Below the pieces are notes generated by a model. The model had not been told where the DNA came from and made no database searches. It saw nothing but the letters and a program-made list of their open reading frames with translations. This document shows, in pieces, positions 1 through 8,648 of a stretch of 64,000 bases of DNA. A program made the position numbers and the translations under genes. Position 1 is the first letter of the stretch, and each line of letters begins with the position of its first letter. This DNA comes from Bacillota bacterium. Lineage in GTDB: Bacteria; Bacillota; SHA-98; UBA4971. The stretch covers positions 1-64,000 of the forward strand of contig JANLFY010000013.1 of the NCBI GenBank assembly GCA_024653485.1, given 5' to 3'.

Positions 1-446
1 TTCTCAGTCCAGATGAATGTGTTTTGGGGTGACAAAATCACAGTCCGTTGACAGGTGTGCGCCTGTGGCTGGCTTACGCGCGTTCCTGGAGAACGCGAAG
101 ATGTCTTCAGTCGCCACGCGTGGCTTGCCCCGGCCGCCAAGAACCAGCGGTCTCGTCCCATCGCCCAGGCCGCGCACAGTCTTTCCCGCCGTGTCCGCAC
201 CCACCCCCTCTAGGTCGAAGGGGCTTTCCGCGCAAGCGCAGGGCACCGCCAAGACGCGGCGCCCTGCGAAGAGTGGCCTTACACCTCGTTCAACAGGGCC
301 CAGGAGCCCTCGTGATACCTCCTCGGGTCCCGTGTCACCGGCCAAGACCGTGGCCGTCCCCGCAGCCCCCACACCCCCCGCAGCCGCCGCCAAGCCGGCC
401 GCCCCGGCTGCCTCCGTGGCGGCCGCCGTGGCCGTCACTTCGGCCG
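1..446. other. Unassigned edge region, low-complexity GC-rich DNA
   Basis: No gene can be assigned with confidence. A minus-strand open frame of about 168 codons (4..510) overlaps the 3' end of the neighbouring oxidoreductase and contains an Ala/Gly-rich stretch. The part farther left (about 4..300) has a fairly protein-like composition but matches nothing I recognise. It could be the end of a gene cut off by the window edge or simply a long GC-rich open frame. Confidence 0.3.
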
Positions 447-2375
447 CTAGATCTCGTGGGCAACGCGCATGCCCTCGAAGACCGCGTGGGTTATGCGCCG
501 TGGTCTCCACGCGTCCCCGATGACGTAGTAGTCTATCCCGGCTCCCTCGAGCTGCTTGGCCAGTCCGTCCTCAGGCGAGGATCCCACCGAGATCACCACC
601 GAATCGAAGTCCGCAAGCGTCTCGGTTTTCCCGTCCTTCTCCACGGTGACGTCGCGTTCGCCTATTGAGGCCAGCTTCGCGCCGGTCACGATGTTGACAC
701 CCTTCCCCGCCAGGCGATCCAGCAGGAGCGCCCCCACGAGCGGCCCCACGTCGGACGCGACGCGCGGCAGCATTTCAATGATGGTGACCTCATGTCCTTT
801 CTCGGCCAGGAACTCAGAGGTCTCACACCCCACAAGTCCGCCTCCGATGACCGCGACCCTCCTCCCTACAGTAGCTTTGCCGCTCAGCACGTCCCAAGAC
901 ATGACCACGTTCGGCCGGTCCGCCCCGGGCGCAGCCACGCGCGCCGGGCGGGCGCCGGTCGCGATCACGACGACGTCAGGTTTCTCGGCGCGAATGGCAT
1001 CCAAGGTGGCCTCCTTGTTCAACCGGACGTCCACCTTGAGTCGGCCCATCTCTCTTGCGAGGAACTGCCTGAACGTGGCGATCTCCCCCTTCTCGGGCGT
1101 CGTTGCCGCCAGCGGGAGCTGGCCGCCAAGGCTCGACCCTTTCTCCCAGAGCGTGACTTGATGGCCCCGGAGTGCCGCCACGCGCGCGGCCTCCATGCCG
1201 GCGGGTCCGCCGCCGACCACTAGAACTTTTCGGGCGACTGGGGCCTTCGCCATGGCGAACGCCTCCTCGAAGCCCGCGCGGGCATTCACCGTGCATCCAA
1301 TGGGGTGGTCCTGGAACAGCTCGTCGATGCAGCCCTGGCAGCAAGCTATGCACCTTCGAAGTTCGTCCACGCGCCCTTCAGCTATCTTGCGAGGCGTCTC
1401 AGGATCCGTCAGAAGTTGCCGCCCCATGGCAACGAGATCGGCCTTGCCCTGGGCGATGAGCCCCTCCGCAACGTCCGGGTCGTTGATGCGGCCTACCGCT
1501 ATGACCGGGATCTTCACGACCGACTTTATCCCGCTCGCAAGATCCGCGAGGCACGCGTGAGGCATCGCCATGGGCTGGATGATCCACACCGCGGATTCGT
1601 ACACCCCCGCCGACACGTGCAACGCGTTGATGCCCTCACGCTCGAGACGCCTGGCGACCTCTCTCGTCTCGTCCAGGGTGAGCCCCCCCGCCACCTTCTC
1701 GTCGGCGCTCATACGGTAGATGACAGGGAAGTCGGGCCCCACCGCGCGCCGCACGGCGTGCACGACCTCAAGCGGGAAGCGCAGCCTGTTCTCGAGGGGC
1801 CCCCCGTACTCGTCCTTCCTCTTGTTGGCGTACGGGGACAGGAACTCATTGATGAGATAGCCGTGGGCACCGTGGATCTCCACGGCATCGAATCCCGCCG
1901 CTTTCGCGCGGCGCGCCGCCTCGCCGAAAGCCCGCACGATCATGTCGATCTCGTCCTTTGACATCTCCTTGGGCGTCTCGCCTTTCGTCGGGTCGGGCAC
2001 CGGCGACGGCGCCAGGAGTGGCTCGCCCGTGACGTCAGAGGTCGTCTGCCGACCGCCGTGGTAAAGTTGGACGGCGATCTTCGCGCCGTGAGCGTGGACG
2101 ACGTCAACGAGGCTGCGCAGTCCCGGGATGAGCTTGTCCGAGTAGATACCGACTTCGTTTTGAAAACCCCTGCCGGACGGGTGAACGTACGAGGCCTCCA
2201 CGATGATGAGGCCGACCCCTCCCCTCGCCCGTTCCGCGTGGTAAGCCCGCAGCCTGCCGGTGATCGAGCCGTCCTCGAACGCGTAGTTCGTGACCATGGG
2301 TGGCATGACGATCCTGTTGCGAAGCTCCATGTTCCCTATCCTCATAGGGCTTGTGAGATGAGGAAACCCTGCCAT
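447..2375 (-). CDS. NADH:flavin oxidoreductase / enoate reductase (2,4-dienoyl-CoA reductase type)
   Basis: A 642-residue flavo-iron-sulfur enzyme of the old-yellow-enzyme/2,4-dienoyl-CoA reductase family, likely cytosolic and reducing activated C=C bonds with NAD(P)H. The N-terminal half is the FMN TIM barrel (MELRNRIVMPPM near the start, HGAHGYLINEFLSPYANKR in the middle). Next comes the cysteine cluster CIACCQGC...GC that holds a [4Fe-4S] centre. The C-terminal half has two dinucleotide-binding motifs, VLVVGGGPAGMEAA and VAVIGGGLVGCETSEFL, for FAD and NAD(P). Length is normal for the family. The frame is open to 2420, but the ATG at 2375 is preceded by AAGGGAG and begins with the usual MAGFPHLTSP, so I chose it. 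It is the last gene of the leftward redox island. The physiological substrate is unknown. Confidence 0.9.
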   Translation of the reverse strand: MAGFPHLTSPMRIGNMELRNRIVMPPMVTNYAFEDGSITGRLRAYHAERARGGVGLIIVEASYVHPSGRGFQNEVGIYSDKLIPGLRSLVDVVHAHGAKIAVQLYHGGRQTTSDVTGEPLLAPSPVPDPTKGETPKEMSKDEIDMIVRAFGEAARRAKAAGFDAVEIHGAHGYLINEFLSPYANKRKDEYGGPLENRLRFPLEVVHAVRRAVGPDFPVIYRMSADEKVAGGLTLDETREVARRLEREGINALHVSAGVYESAVWIIQPMAMPHACLADLASGIKSVVKIPVIAVGRINDPDVAEGLIAQGKADLVAMGRQLLTDPETPRKIAEGRVDELRRCIACCQGCIDELFQDHPIGCTVNARAGFEEAFAMAKAPVARKVLVVGGGPAGMEAARVAALRGHQVTLWEKGSSLGGQLPLAATTPEKGEIATFRQFLAREMGRLKVDVRLNKEATLDAIRAEKPDVVVIATGARPARVAAPGADRPNVVMSWDVLSGKATVGRRVAVIGGGLVGCETSEFLAEKGHEVTIIEMLPRVASDVGPLVGALLLDRLAGKGVNIVTGAKLASIGERDVTVEKDGKTETLADFDSVVISVGSSPEDGLAKQLEGAGIDYYVIGDAWRPRRITHAVFEGMRVAHEI

Positions 2376-2781
2376 GCAGCACTCGCTCCCTTCCTTGGTG
2401 GTTCTGTAGGTCAGCGCCATGGGGCGCGCCCAGGATCAGTCTTGCCAATGTGCGGGAGCGTATGCTGATGGCAGGGTCAGGCGCCTCCACGAGGCATCGA
2501 GCACGTGGCAAGGGCAGAAGGTTGGGCGACTCACCGCTCGAGCTCGCCCTGCCGCCCGGGCGGGCTGCGCGGTCTGGACAGTCCGCAGTCTGTCCGACTG
2601 ACGTTCCAGAGCTCAGAGCCCGGGACCCTGAGCTCTGGGTTCACTCGGGTCTGGGCTCGCGGTGGGCCCGGACTCAACGCCGTCCCCAAGCGGGGCGCCT
2701 TAACGAAGTGTCGGGAGCTTTTCTGCACCCTCACGGGAGCTTTCGACCTGGCTCAAGCATTCGTGCTGCTCGCTGGGACGT
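2376..2781. other. Intergenic, no gene seen
   Basis: About 400 bp between the flavin oxidoreductase and the ferredoxin. Open frames here are short and of biased composition. I see no convincing promoter, RNA or terminator. Confidence 0.4.
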
Positions 2782-3189
2782 CTAGCCATGGATGAGCCTG
2801 GGCAAGCACCGGACGCACACCCAAAGGCTGTCGCCCTTGAAGCGGCACGGCATGAGCACCTCAGCGCCCTCGCCCGCCCCGCACAGGAAGCAGCGTTGGG
2901 TGATTTGAGCTTTTGGTTGGCCCGTAGCAGCCGCACGCTCCTCCGCACGCTCCGCCGCGCGTTCCCTCGCGGCTTCCTCCGAGAACTCCGGCGCCTCTCT
3001 CTCTTCGATGGAAAGCGCACCGGTGGGGCACACCGCGAGGCAGAATCCCGCGCCGTCGCATAGCTCTTCGCGGACCACCTTCGCCTTGCCGTCCACGATC
3101 TCGATAGCGCCTTCCGCGCACGGCGTCACGCAAAGGCCGCACCCGTTGCATTTCTCCTCGTTTATCTTCACTATCTTCCTTACAGCCAT
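2782..3189 (-). CDS. 2x[4Fe-4S] ferredoxin with C-terminal zinc-ribbon-like tail
   Basis: A 135-residue electron carrier. The N-terminal 60 residues hold two cluster motifs, CNGCGLCVTPC and CDGAGFCLAVCP; the second is of the form CxxxxxCxxxC rather than the classical CxxCxxC. An acidic/basic helical stretch follows, and the C-terminus has CFLCGAG...C...CVRC, two Cys pairs that look like a zinc ribbon or a further metal site. The start is the ATG at 3189, directly preceded by GGGAGGACG; an earlier in-frame start at 3225 lacks this. It sits 165 bp downstream of the CooS homologue, so it is a plausible electron partner for that enzyme (inference). Confidence 0.88.
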   Translation of the reverse strand: MAVRKIVKINEEKCNGCGLCVTPCAEGAIEIVDGKAKVVREELCDGAGFCLAVCPTGALSIEEREAPEFSEEAARERAAERAEERAAATGQPKAQITQRCFLCGAGEGAEVLMPCRFKGDSLWVCVRCLPRLIHG

Positions 3190-3354
3190 GCATCGTCCTC
3201 CCTTGAACTCAACCTTCGAACTCAACCTTGCACTCTCCTGTCAGTGCCGCGGTCTCACCGCGGGACCGAGTCTCCCAACAGACGCCCTTAGTGCCCGCCG
3301 GGCATCCGCGGTCACCCAGAGCCGGATGCCCAGCAAGCAAGAGCAGACGTCAAG

Positions 3355-5223
3355 TCAGATGCCGAGCGCCCGCCGCTTGCCGGCGATATGCCTCTCGATT
3401 CCGTCCACCGCGGCCACGGGGTCTGTCTCAACGGCGAGCTTGCCGCCGGTCAGGCCCTCCACGTCGCGGGTAAGGAGGTTCACCACGTCGGTAGCCCCGG
3501 TCACCGGCGGAACCGGCGAAACGTGCGTATACAGCCCCAGGGCGACCGCGGAGAACGCGTCGATCACGGCCTTCTGCTCCATGTACTCGGGCGCCGTAAC
3601 AGCGACGGGCAACGCCGCCGTGTCGACGCCAAGCGCGCCGGCCACTGCGCCGACGAGGAGCGCGAGCCGTCCAGTGTCAGTGCACGTGCCGAAGCTAAGC
3701 ACAGGCGGGAGGCCAAGCGCCTTGCACACGGCCTTGAGACGGTCCCCCGCCCACTCTTGCGCCTCCAGTGAGTTCAACCCGGCCACTTGGCAGGCCGCGT
3801 TGCCACATCCCGCCGACAGCACGAGGAAGTTTCGGCGGATGAGCTCCTTGGCCACTGCCACTGTCATGGTGTCCTGGCCGCCTCCCTTAAGGGTGGTGCA
3901 GCTCACGAGAGCCACGACTCCGGCTATGTCGCCCTTCTTGATGACCTCGAGGAGCGGCTCGAGCGTGCCACCGAGGGCGCCTAGCACCGCCTCTGTCGAG
4001 AAGCCCGTCAGGATCTTAGTGCGCCCCAGGTCGCGCGCCGCTCGTCCGGCGGCCTTCCGGCGCTTGAAGTTCTCTATGGCGATGCCGACGATCTCCAGGG
4101 CCTGCTCCCGCACTCTCTCGGGATCATACACGATGCGTTTCTCGACGCCGGGCACGCCTATGAGCCGGGATACCGCGACTAGAGTCGCGCCGTACTTCTC
4201 GGCGATCGAAGCGAGGGACGGCAGCGAGCAGTTCATGTCCATTGCGAATACGTCGACCGCGCCAGTAGCGAGCACGAACTCCTGATTCAGCCAGTTTCCC
4301 GTGAGGCCCGCGAAGACATCGTCGCACGAGAGGCGCTGCATCATCTCCTGGCCGGTCTCGATTGACCCCGCGATACGAAGGCCCTTCGCTCCCGCCTCCC
4401 GAGCGCGTCGCTGCACGTCCTCCGAGCGAGCTGCCTCGACCAGCGCCATCCCCACGAAAGGCTCGTGGCCGTTGGGAAGTATGTTGACGTAGTCCGGGTC
4501 GAGAATCCCGAGGTCCACGTAGGCTTCGTGAGGTGCGGGTGTGCCGAAAAGGGCGTCCTGGACGATCTCGAGAGGGACGAGCGCGCCGTAGCAGCTTGCC
4601 ACGCCGAGGCGCAGGGCTGTCTTGGCGAGGGACACATAATCGCCGTCGATATTGGTCATCGCCCGTGCAGTGGAGTCCACTAGCTCGCTGATCGGCCCGC
4701 CGGGGAACACGCCGAGCTCGCGCCACACCTTTTTTCGCGTCTCTGGTGCAAACGCCGCGACTGCCACCGACTCTTCGGCGCTGTCCTGATAGAGCGCTGC
4801 GAGCATGGCGTCTGCCGTCGCTTTCTCGTAGCCCGCGTTCCCCGGTGCCACGCCGAGCGCCCGTGCGAGGAGGTCGAGTTTTGCCCTGTCGCGGATCTCG
4901 AAGGGCGTCTTGCCAAGCGCCGTAGCTTTGAGCGTCTTGGCTACCTCGCGCGCATGGAACGAGTAGGCAGCTACCCCCATGTTCGCCCTGTGAACCATGT
5001 TTCGCATCACCATGCCGTTGCCGTCGATCCCGCACGCGCCCCTGTCGGCCTTCTTCGTGATACGGCACGGCCCCATGGAGCACAGCTGACACGTGATGCC
5101 TTGATCGCAGAACGTACAACGCAGTCCCTGCGCTTCGAATCGTTCGACCACGCTCGTGACTCCGGCTCCCTGCATCTCCTCATGCATCTCCCGAATGGAC
5201 TCGTGCTCGCTTACGGGTTCCAC
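3355..5223 (-). CDS. cooS: Carbon-monoxide-dehydrogenase-family catalytic subunit (CooS type) with altered active-site ligand
   Basis: A 622-residue CooS homologue; canonical members oxidise CO at a Ni-Fe-S C-cluster. The N-terminus has the B-cluster cysteines Cys45, Cys48, Cys53 and Cys64 within CQLCSMGPCRI...CG. A CxxC pair (Cys36, Cys39) lies where the D-cluster normally sits, and the usual second D-cluster Cys is a Thr. Expected C-cluster ligands are present at His253 (NGHEP), Cys332 (NCSLPSL), Cys442 (SCTTLKGG), Cys473 (AGCGNAAC) and Cys514 (GTCTD). The ligand normally found in the CCTGNE motif is replaced: the motif reads SIETGQE, with Glu289 in place of Cys. Start is GTG at 5223 after AAGGGGAGGAGAG; the frame is open to 5307. 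It follows an Rrf2 regulator by 154 bp. No cooC or ACS genes are nearby. The reaction may not be CO oxidation. Confidence 0.88.
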   Translation of the reverse strand: MEPVSEHESIREMHEEMQGAGVTSVVERFEAQGLRCTFCDQGITCQLCSMGPCRITKKADRGACGIDGNGMVMRNMVHRANMGVAAYSFHAREVAKTLKATALGKTPFEIRDRAKLDLLARALGVAPGNAGYEKATADAMLAALYQDSAEESVAVAAFAPETRKKVWRELGVFPGGPISELVDSTARAMTNIDGDYVSLAKTALRLGVASCYGALVPLEIVQDALFGTPAPHEAYVDLGILDPDYVNILPNGHEPFVGMALVEAARSEDVQRRAREAGAKGLRIAGSIETGQEMMQRLSCDDVFAGLTGNWLNQEFVLATGAVDVFAMDMNCSLPSLASIAEKYGATLVAVSRLIGVPGVEKRIVYDPERVREQALEIVGIAIENFKRRKAAGRAARDLGRTKILTGFSTEAVLGALGGTLEPLLEVIKKGDIAGVVALVSCTTLKGGGQDTMTVAVAKELIRRNFLVLSAGCGNAACQVAGLNSLEAQEWAGDRLKAVCKALGLPPVLSFGTCTDTGRLALLVGAVAGALGVDTAALPVAVTAPEYMEQKAVIDAFSAVALGLYTHVSPVPPVTGATDVVNLLTRDVEGLTGGKLAVETDPVAAVDGIERHIAGKRRALGI

Positions 5224-5377
5224 TGTTTCTCTCCTCCCCTTATCTTGATTCTGATTGGGTTCTCGATCACGCGCAGTTCCCGCAAATCCGCTTTCCCGCC
5301 ACGGCACGTTCGCGTGGTGGCACCTGGCTACAACAGCCCCCTCCGCACGTGGCGCCTTGGGATCTACTGCGTCGCCA

Positions 5378-5797
5378 TCATTCCGGTTTCTGCTGCTGCT
5401 CGGCGAGGGACTTCAGAGTCAGGTTCTCAAGGAACGACACGAACTTCTCCTGGACCCCGACCCAGCTTTGCCTCAGGCGACAGACTTCCCATCGGTCGCA
5501 CGCATCGCGCCCGAGAAGACAGCGGTTGACCGCCACTCTTCCCTGGATGGCCTCTACTATCTCGAGGGCAGTGATTTCCGACGGATCGTGCGCAAGCGAG
5601 AAGCCGCCGCGGGGACCTCGGTGAGAGACGACTATGTCCGACACTGCCAGCCTCTGAAAGATCTTGCGGAGGAACCCTTCAGGAATGCCCTCGGCGCGAG
5701 CGACTCTCTCCACCGAGAACACCGTGCCGTCAGGGTAGCTCGCCATATGCGACAGCGCGCGCAATGCGTAGTCGGTGTTTCTCTTGATGAACTCCAT
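5378..5797 (-). CDS. Rrf2/IscR-family transcriptional regulator
   Basis: A 139-residue winged-helix regulator of the Rrf2 family, begun at the ATG 5797 (MEFIKRNTDYALRAL, the usual Rrf2 N-terminus). The winged helix covers about residues 8-75, with RGPRGGFSL as the wing. Three cysteines, Cys93, Cys100 and Cys106, lie in the loop where IscR-type proteins bind an Fe-S cluster, so it is probably a cluster-sensing regulator. Its promoter at 5901-5929 contains an IscR-like inverted repeat, suggesting autoregulation. It is upstream of, and co-oriented with, the CooS homologue, and likely controls it. Confidence 0.9.
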   Translation of the reverse strand: MEFIKRNTDYALRALSHMASYPDGTVFSVERVARAEGIPEGFLRKIFQRLAVSDIVVSHRGPRGGFSLAHDPSEITALEIVEAIQGRVAVNRCLLGRDACDRWEVCRLRQSWVGVQEKFVSFLENLTLKSLAEQQQKPE

Positions 5798-5894
5798 ATC
5801 AGGTCGCAAGCTCCTTTCGGGGAAGTCTCTGCTGAAGCCTCGCCTCCGACCTCTCCCCCTCTCAGAGATCAGGTCGGGACAGTCAGGTCATTAC

Positions 5895-5929
5895 AGGACT
5901 ATTTTAGTCCTATATATTCCGCGTGTCAA
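5895..5929 (-). promoter_or_regulatory. Sigma-A promoter with IscR/Rrf2-type operator upstream of the rrf2-cooS genes
   Basis: Read on the minus strand, TTGACA (5924-5929) and TAAAAT (5901-5906) are separated by exactly 17 bp. The -10 box lies inside a 7-3-7 inverted repeat, AGGACTA-aaa-TAGTCCT (5895-5911). Its core, GACTAAAATAGTC, fits the published IscR type-1 pattern GACTRWWWYAGTC. Bound protein would block the -10 element, so repression by the Rrf2 protein just downstream is the simplest reading. Confidence 0.8.
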
Positions 5930-6143
5930 TAGCGATGTACCGCCCACGTATCAACGAGGTAACGGGCACGCGATCGCTCAGCCGGGTCAGATGGGAGCTC
6001 AGGTTAGGAGCTTGGGCAGCAGGCGAGGCGCGAGGGCAAGAGAAACTGATGTAGTGCTTTGACGTGGTTCTAAGCCGGCATGACGTGACCCATGCCGACC
6101 TCGAACTTGTGCACGTGGAGAGCCCTAAGAGGCGCTTGCCTGA

Positions 6144-6995
6144 TCACCGCGAGCACGGGCAAAATCTTTCGTAGCCCATGAGCTTCGCCGGCCCAGCCGC
6201 GGTCACGCCGTAGAAAATGATCGGCTTGCCATGCAAAGCTGACAGGATGCTTTCGCCGGTCCCGTTCGCGAGGACTGTCCCTGTGGAAAGGACGAGGTCG
6301 GCCCAAGCGACGACCTCCGCGTTGCGCTCGGCGCTCTCGATCATCAATCCCTGGCGGGTCGTTCCGATGTTCGTCGGGTCCATGTCTGTGACCCGAACCT
6401 GAAAGCGGTCGTCCCCTGCCAGGGCGCTTACGATCGCAGGCTGAAGGCCGATGACGGCCACGCGGGGGCGGCTACCGCGGAGCGCGACCAGCCGAGCCTG
6501 TCGGGGTAGGGCCGTACGAGTCGGCCGGGCGTTCCTCTCGCTCGCCCCTTCCCCAGCCCTGTCCCCGCTCGCAAGATGCCCGCTCGTAAGGCGCTCCACG
6601 TGCTCCAGCAGGAGCCGCGCGCACTCTTCGGGCTCGGTGTCGCGGCAGTGGACAGTGTGGTCGACCAGACCGAGGCTGCGCATTACGGCGTTGCAGGTGG
6701 CCACGAACACCGCGCGCTCGTAGTTCGTGCGCAGCGGGAGCGCGATGACATCTGCGAGCCTACCACGAAACGGCGCGGGCATATCAGTGTACGCCTGGCC
6801 GCAGCTCGCTCGGAAATGCGCCTGGATCATGACTTCCTTGCCCTTGAGCAGCGGGAAGTCGCGCCTGGTCGGCGCGCCGATGGCCTCCTCCGGCGCGAGC
6901 GGCCGCGCGGTGACTACCTCAACTGCGTCGTCCGCCAAGCCGGTAGACCGGGTCAGCTCTCTGAGCCTCTCTCTGCAAAGGTCAAGGATCTCCAT
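6144..6995 (-). CDS. DUF364-type putative metal-chelation protein
   Basis: A 283-residue protein resembling the DUF364 family (Rossmann-like, proposed heavy-metal chelation). The N-terminal part contains KGKEVMIQAHFRASCGQAYTD. The C-terminal Rossmann-like part has RPRVAVIGLQPAIVSALAG, TDMDPTNIGT and ADLVLSTGTVLANGT, and it ends GYERFCPCSR as is usual for the family. Residues of about 140-165 form a low-complexity insert. It is 39 bp downstream of the modA-like gene and co-oriented, so a role in molybdate or tungstate handling is likely, but its biochemical function is not known. Confidence 0.72.
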   Translation of the reverse strand: MEILDLCRERLRELTRSTGLADDAVEVVTARPLAPEEAIGAPTRRDFPLLKGKEVMIQAHFRASCGQAYTDMPAPFRGRLADVIALPLRTNYERAVFVATCNAVMRSLGLVDHTVHCRDTEPEECARLLLEHVERLTSGHLASGDRAGEGASERNARPTRTALPRQARLVALRGSRPRVAVIGLQPAIVSALAGDDRFQVRVTDMDPTNIGTTRQGLMIESAERNAEVVAWADLVLSTGTVLANGTGESILSALHGKPIIFYGVTAAGPAKLMGYERFCPCSR

Positions 6996-7034
6996 CTCGA
7001 GTCGTCCTCCTTTGTCCGACGCGTAGCACGCCGC

Positions 7035-7811
7035 TCACTCCCCAGGAGTGCCAAATCCGCACTGGCTGAGCGCCTTCCTCGCCTCCAGGGAACGCAGGTA
7101 GTCGAGGAACCTCTTCGCCTCATTCTCGTGCCGCGTCCCTTTCACCATGGCCGCTTCGAACACCACCTTCTCGTGGGACTCAGCCGGTGCCTTGGCGACC
7201 GCTTTGGCCTTCGTCGACTTGTGCAGAGTGCTTCCGAACACGAACCCGGCATCCGCGTCTCCCATTTCCACGTACATGAGGACCTGCTGCACGGTCCTCG
7301 CGAACACGAGCCGTTTGGCGAGCAGCTTGTCTAGCCCCATGTGCTGCAGGACCTGCGTGGCGTACGTTCCCGCCGGCACGATCCGAGGATCGCCGATCGC
7401 GATCCTCTCAACGGACGGGCTCGCCAGCCACTTCCACGGGTCACCCTCCACTCTCGTGCCGGCGGGCACCGCTAGGACGATCTCGTCATGCGCGATAGCG
7501 AACCGCGTCTCCTGGGCGATGAACCCGTCTTGCTCGAGCGCGTCCATCTGGCCCCCGCCTGCGGGAAACACCACCGCGTCGACCGGGGCGCCTTGCTTCA
7601 CTTGAGCAGCTATCGCCCCCGCGCTCGCGAACGTAAACGACACTGAGACGTCGGGGTTTGTCGATTCGAACGATCCTTTAATGAGCTGCAAGGCGTCTAG
7701 CAGCCCAGCGCCAGCGCCGACGACGATCTCTCTTCGGGCGGCATCCCCGACCCCTGCGACAGCGCCCAGGAACACCGCCACGGCAACGCAAGACACCAAG
7801 ATTGGCCTCAT
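7035..7811 (-). CDS. modA: Molybdate/tungstate ABC transporter substrate-binding protein
   Basis: A 258-residue extracytoplasmic binding protein of the ModA family. The N-terminus from the ATG at 7811 is a typical signal peptide (MRPILVSCVAVAVFLGAVAG), without an obvious lipobox. The mature part has VVGAGAGLLDALQLIKGSFE, a variant of the ModA opening AAASL..A, followed by TFASAGAIAAQVKQGAPVDAV, PAGTYATQVL and DADAGFVFGST, all oxyanion-pocket regions of the family. The start is supported by GGAGG 9 bp upstream; the longer frame to 7886 is non-coding in look. Last transport gene of the modB-modC-modA order. Confidence 0.9.
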   Translation of the reverse strand: MRPILVSCVAVAVFLGAVAGVGDAARREIVVGAGAGLLDALQLIKGSFESTNPDVSVSFTFASAGAIAAQVKQGAPVDAVVFPAGGGQMDALEQDGFIAQETRFAIAHDEIVLAVPAGTRVEGDPWKWLASPSVERIAIGDPRIVPAGTYATQVLQHMGLDKLLAKRLVFARTVQQVLMYVEMGDADAGFVFGSTLHKSTKAKAVAKAPAESHEKVVFEAAMVKGTRHENEAKRFLDYLRSLEARKALSQCGFGTPGE

Positions 7812-7904
7812 TCCCGTCCGACCTCCACCGATCCAGCGTATGTGGCATGGCCGGCGGGTCGACTCCGACCCGAACATCTCCGGCACATGCCGCGGCGAAT
7901 GGAC

Positions 7905-8591
7905 TCATACTTGGGAGGAGCTGACACCGGACTCAAGGCTCTGCTTCCCACGATTTAGATAGAGTATCGCGTCGCCCAGCCTCTCGGCCTCCTCGCGATC
8001 GTGGGTCACGAGCACGAACGGGACCGCCCACCGGCGCTGCAGCGCAAGGAGCTCATTCTGGACGGCAACCCGCGTCTCCTCGTCCAGCGCGTTCCACGGC
8101 TCGTCGAGAAGGAGCACCTCCGGCTCGGTCATGAGGGCACGAGCGAGCGAGACCCGCTGCTGTTCGCCTCCGGATAGCTGACACGGGTACCTGTCCTGCA
8201 GGTGCACTATGCGGAGCATCTCCAATACGTCCAGGACCGTCATGCGGAAGCCGCGCCCGCGCTTGCAGCGTCCTCCGATGCCGTACATGACGTTTTGCTT
8301 GACCGTCATGTGGGGAAAGAGAGCGTAGTCCTGAAAAACGTATCCCACGCGCCTGCGCTGCGGGGGCACGTCTATCCCGCGCCCGGAGCAGTACAAGACT
8401 CTGCCGCCGAGCTCAATGATCCCCGTGTCCGGCCTCTGCAGCCCGGCAATGCAATCGAGCACGGTGGTCTTCCCTGCGCCCGACGGTCCAAAGATGACGA
8501 TGATGCCCGACTGCCACGAAAACGATACCTCGAGAGTGAAGTCAGGGAGCCGTTTCGCTATCTCCACCTTGAGAGGACCCATCGCTCTCAC
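7905..8591 (-). CDS. modC: Molybdate ABC transporter ATP-binding protein (short form)
   Basis: A 228-residue ABC ATPase. Walker A is GPSGAGKTT, the Q-loop lies in GYVFQDYALFPHMTV, the signature is LSGGEQQRVSLARAL and Walker B is EVLLLDEPWNALDEE, with HDREEAERLGD as the switch histidine. Canonical ModC is about 350 residues with a C-terminal Mop domain. This protein ends after the ATPase core, so molybdate feedback on the transporter through a Mop domain is absent. Start is GTG 8591 or the ATG at 8582. It lies between modB and modA. Confidence 0.88.
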   Translation of the reverse strand: MRAMGPLKVEIAKRLPDFTLEVSFSWQSGIIVIFGPSGAGKTTVLDCIAGLQRPDTGIIELGGRVLYCSGRGIDVPPQRRRVGYVFQDYALFPHMTVKQNVMYGIGGRCKRGRGFRMTVLDVLEMLRIVHLQDRYPCQLSGGEQQRVSLARALMTEPEVLLLDEPWNALDEETRVAVQNELLALQRRWAVPFVLVTHDREEAERLGDAILYLNRGKQSLESGVSSSQV

Positions 8592-8648
8592 GCACCGCCC
8601 CGCCCACCTGAATCGCGCACCGCCTCGCTCCCCAATCCCGCCCGCCGC

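Noticed and set aside
2782-3063. Plus-strand frame antisense to the ferredoxin
   Set aside because: A shadow of the ferredoxin gene; the minus-strand reading has clear Cys motifs and a ribosome binding site.
4200-4240. Initial impression that the CooS homologue lacked the Cys in NCSLPSL
   Set aside because: On realignment this Cys (Cys332) is present; the replaced ligand is the one in the CCTGNE motif, now Glu289.
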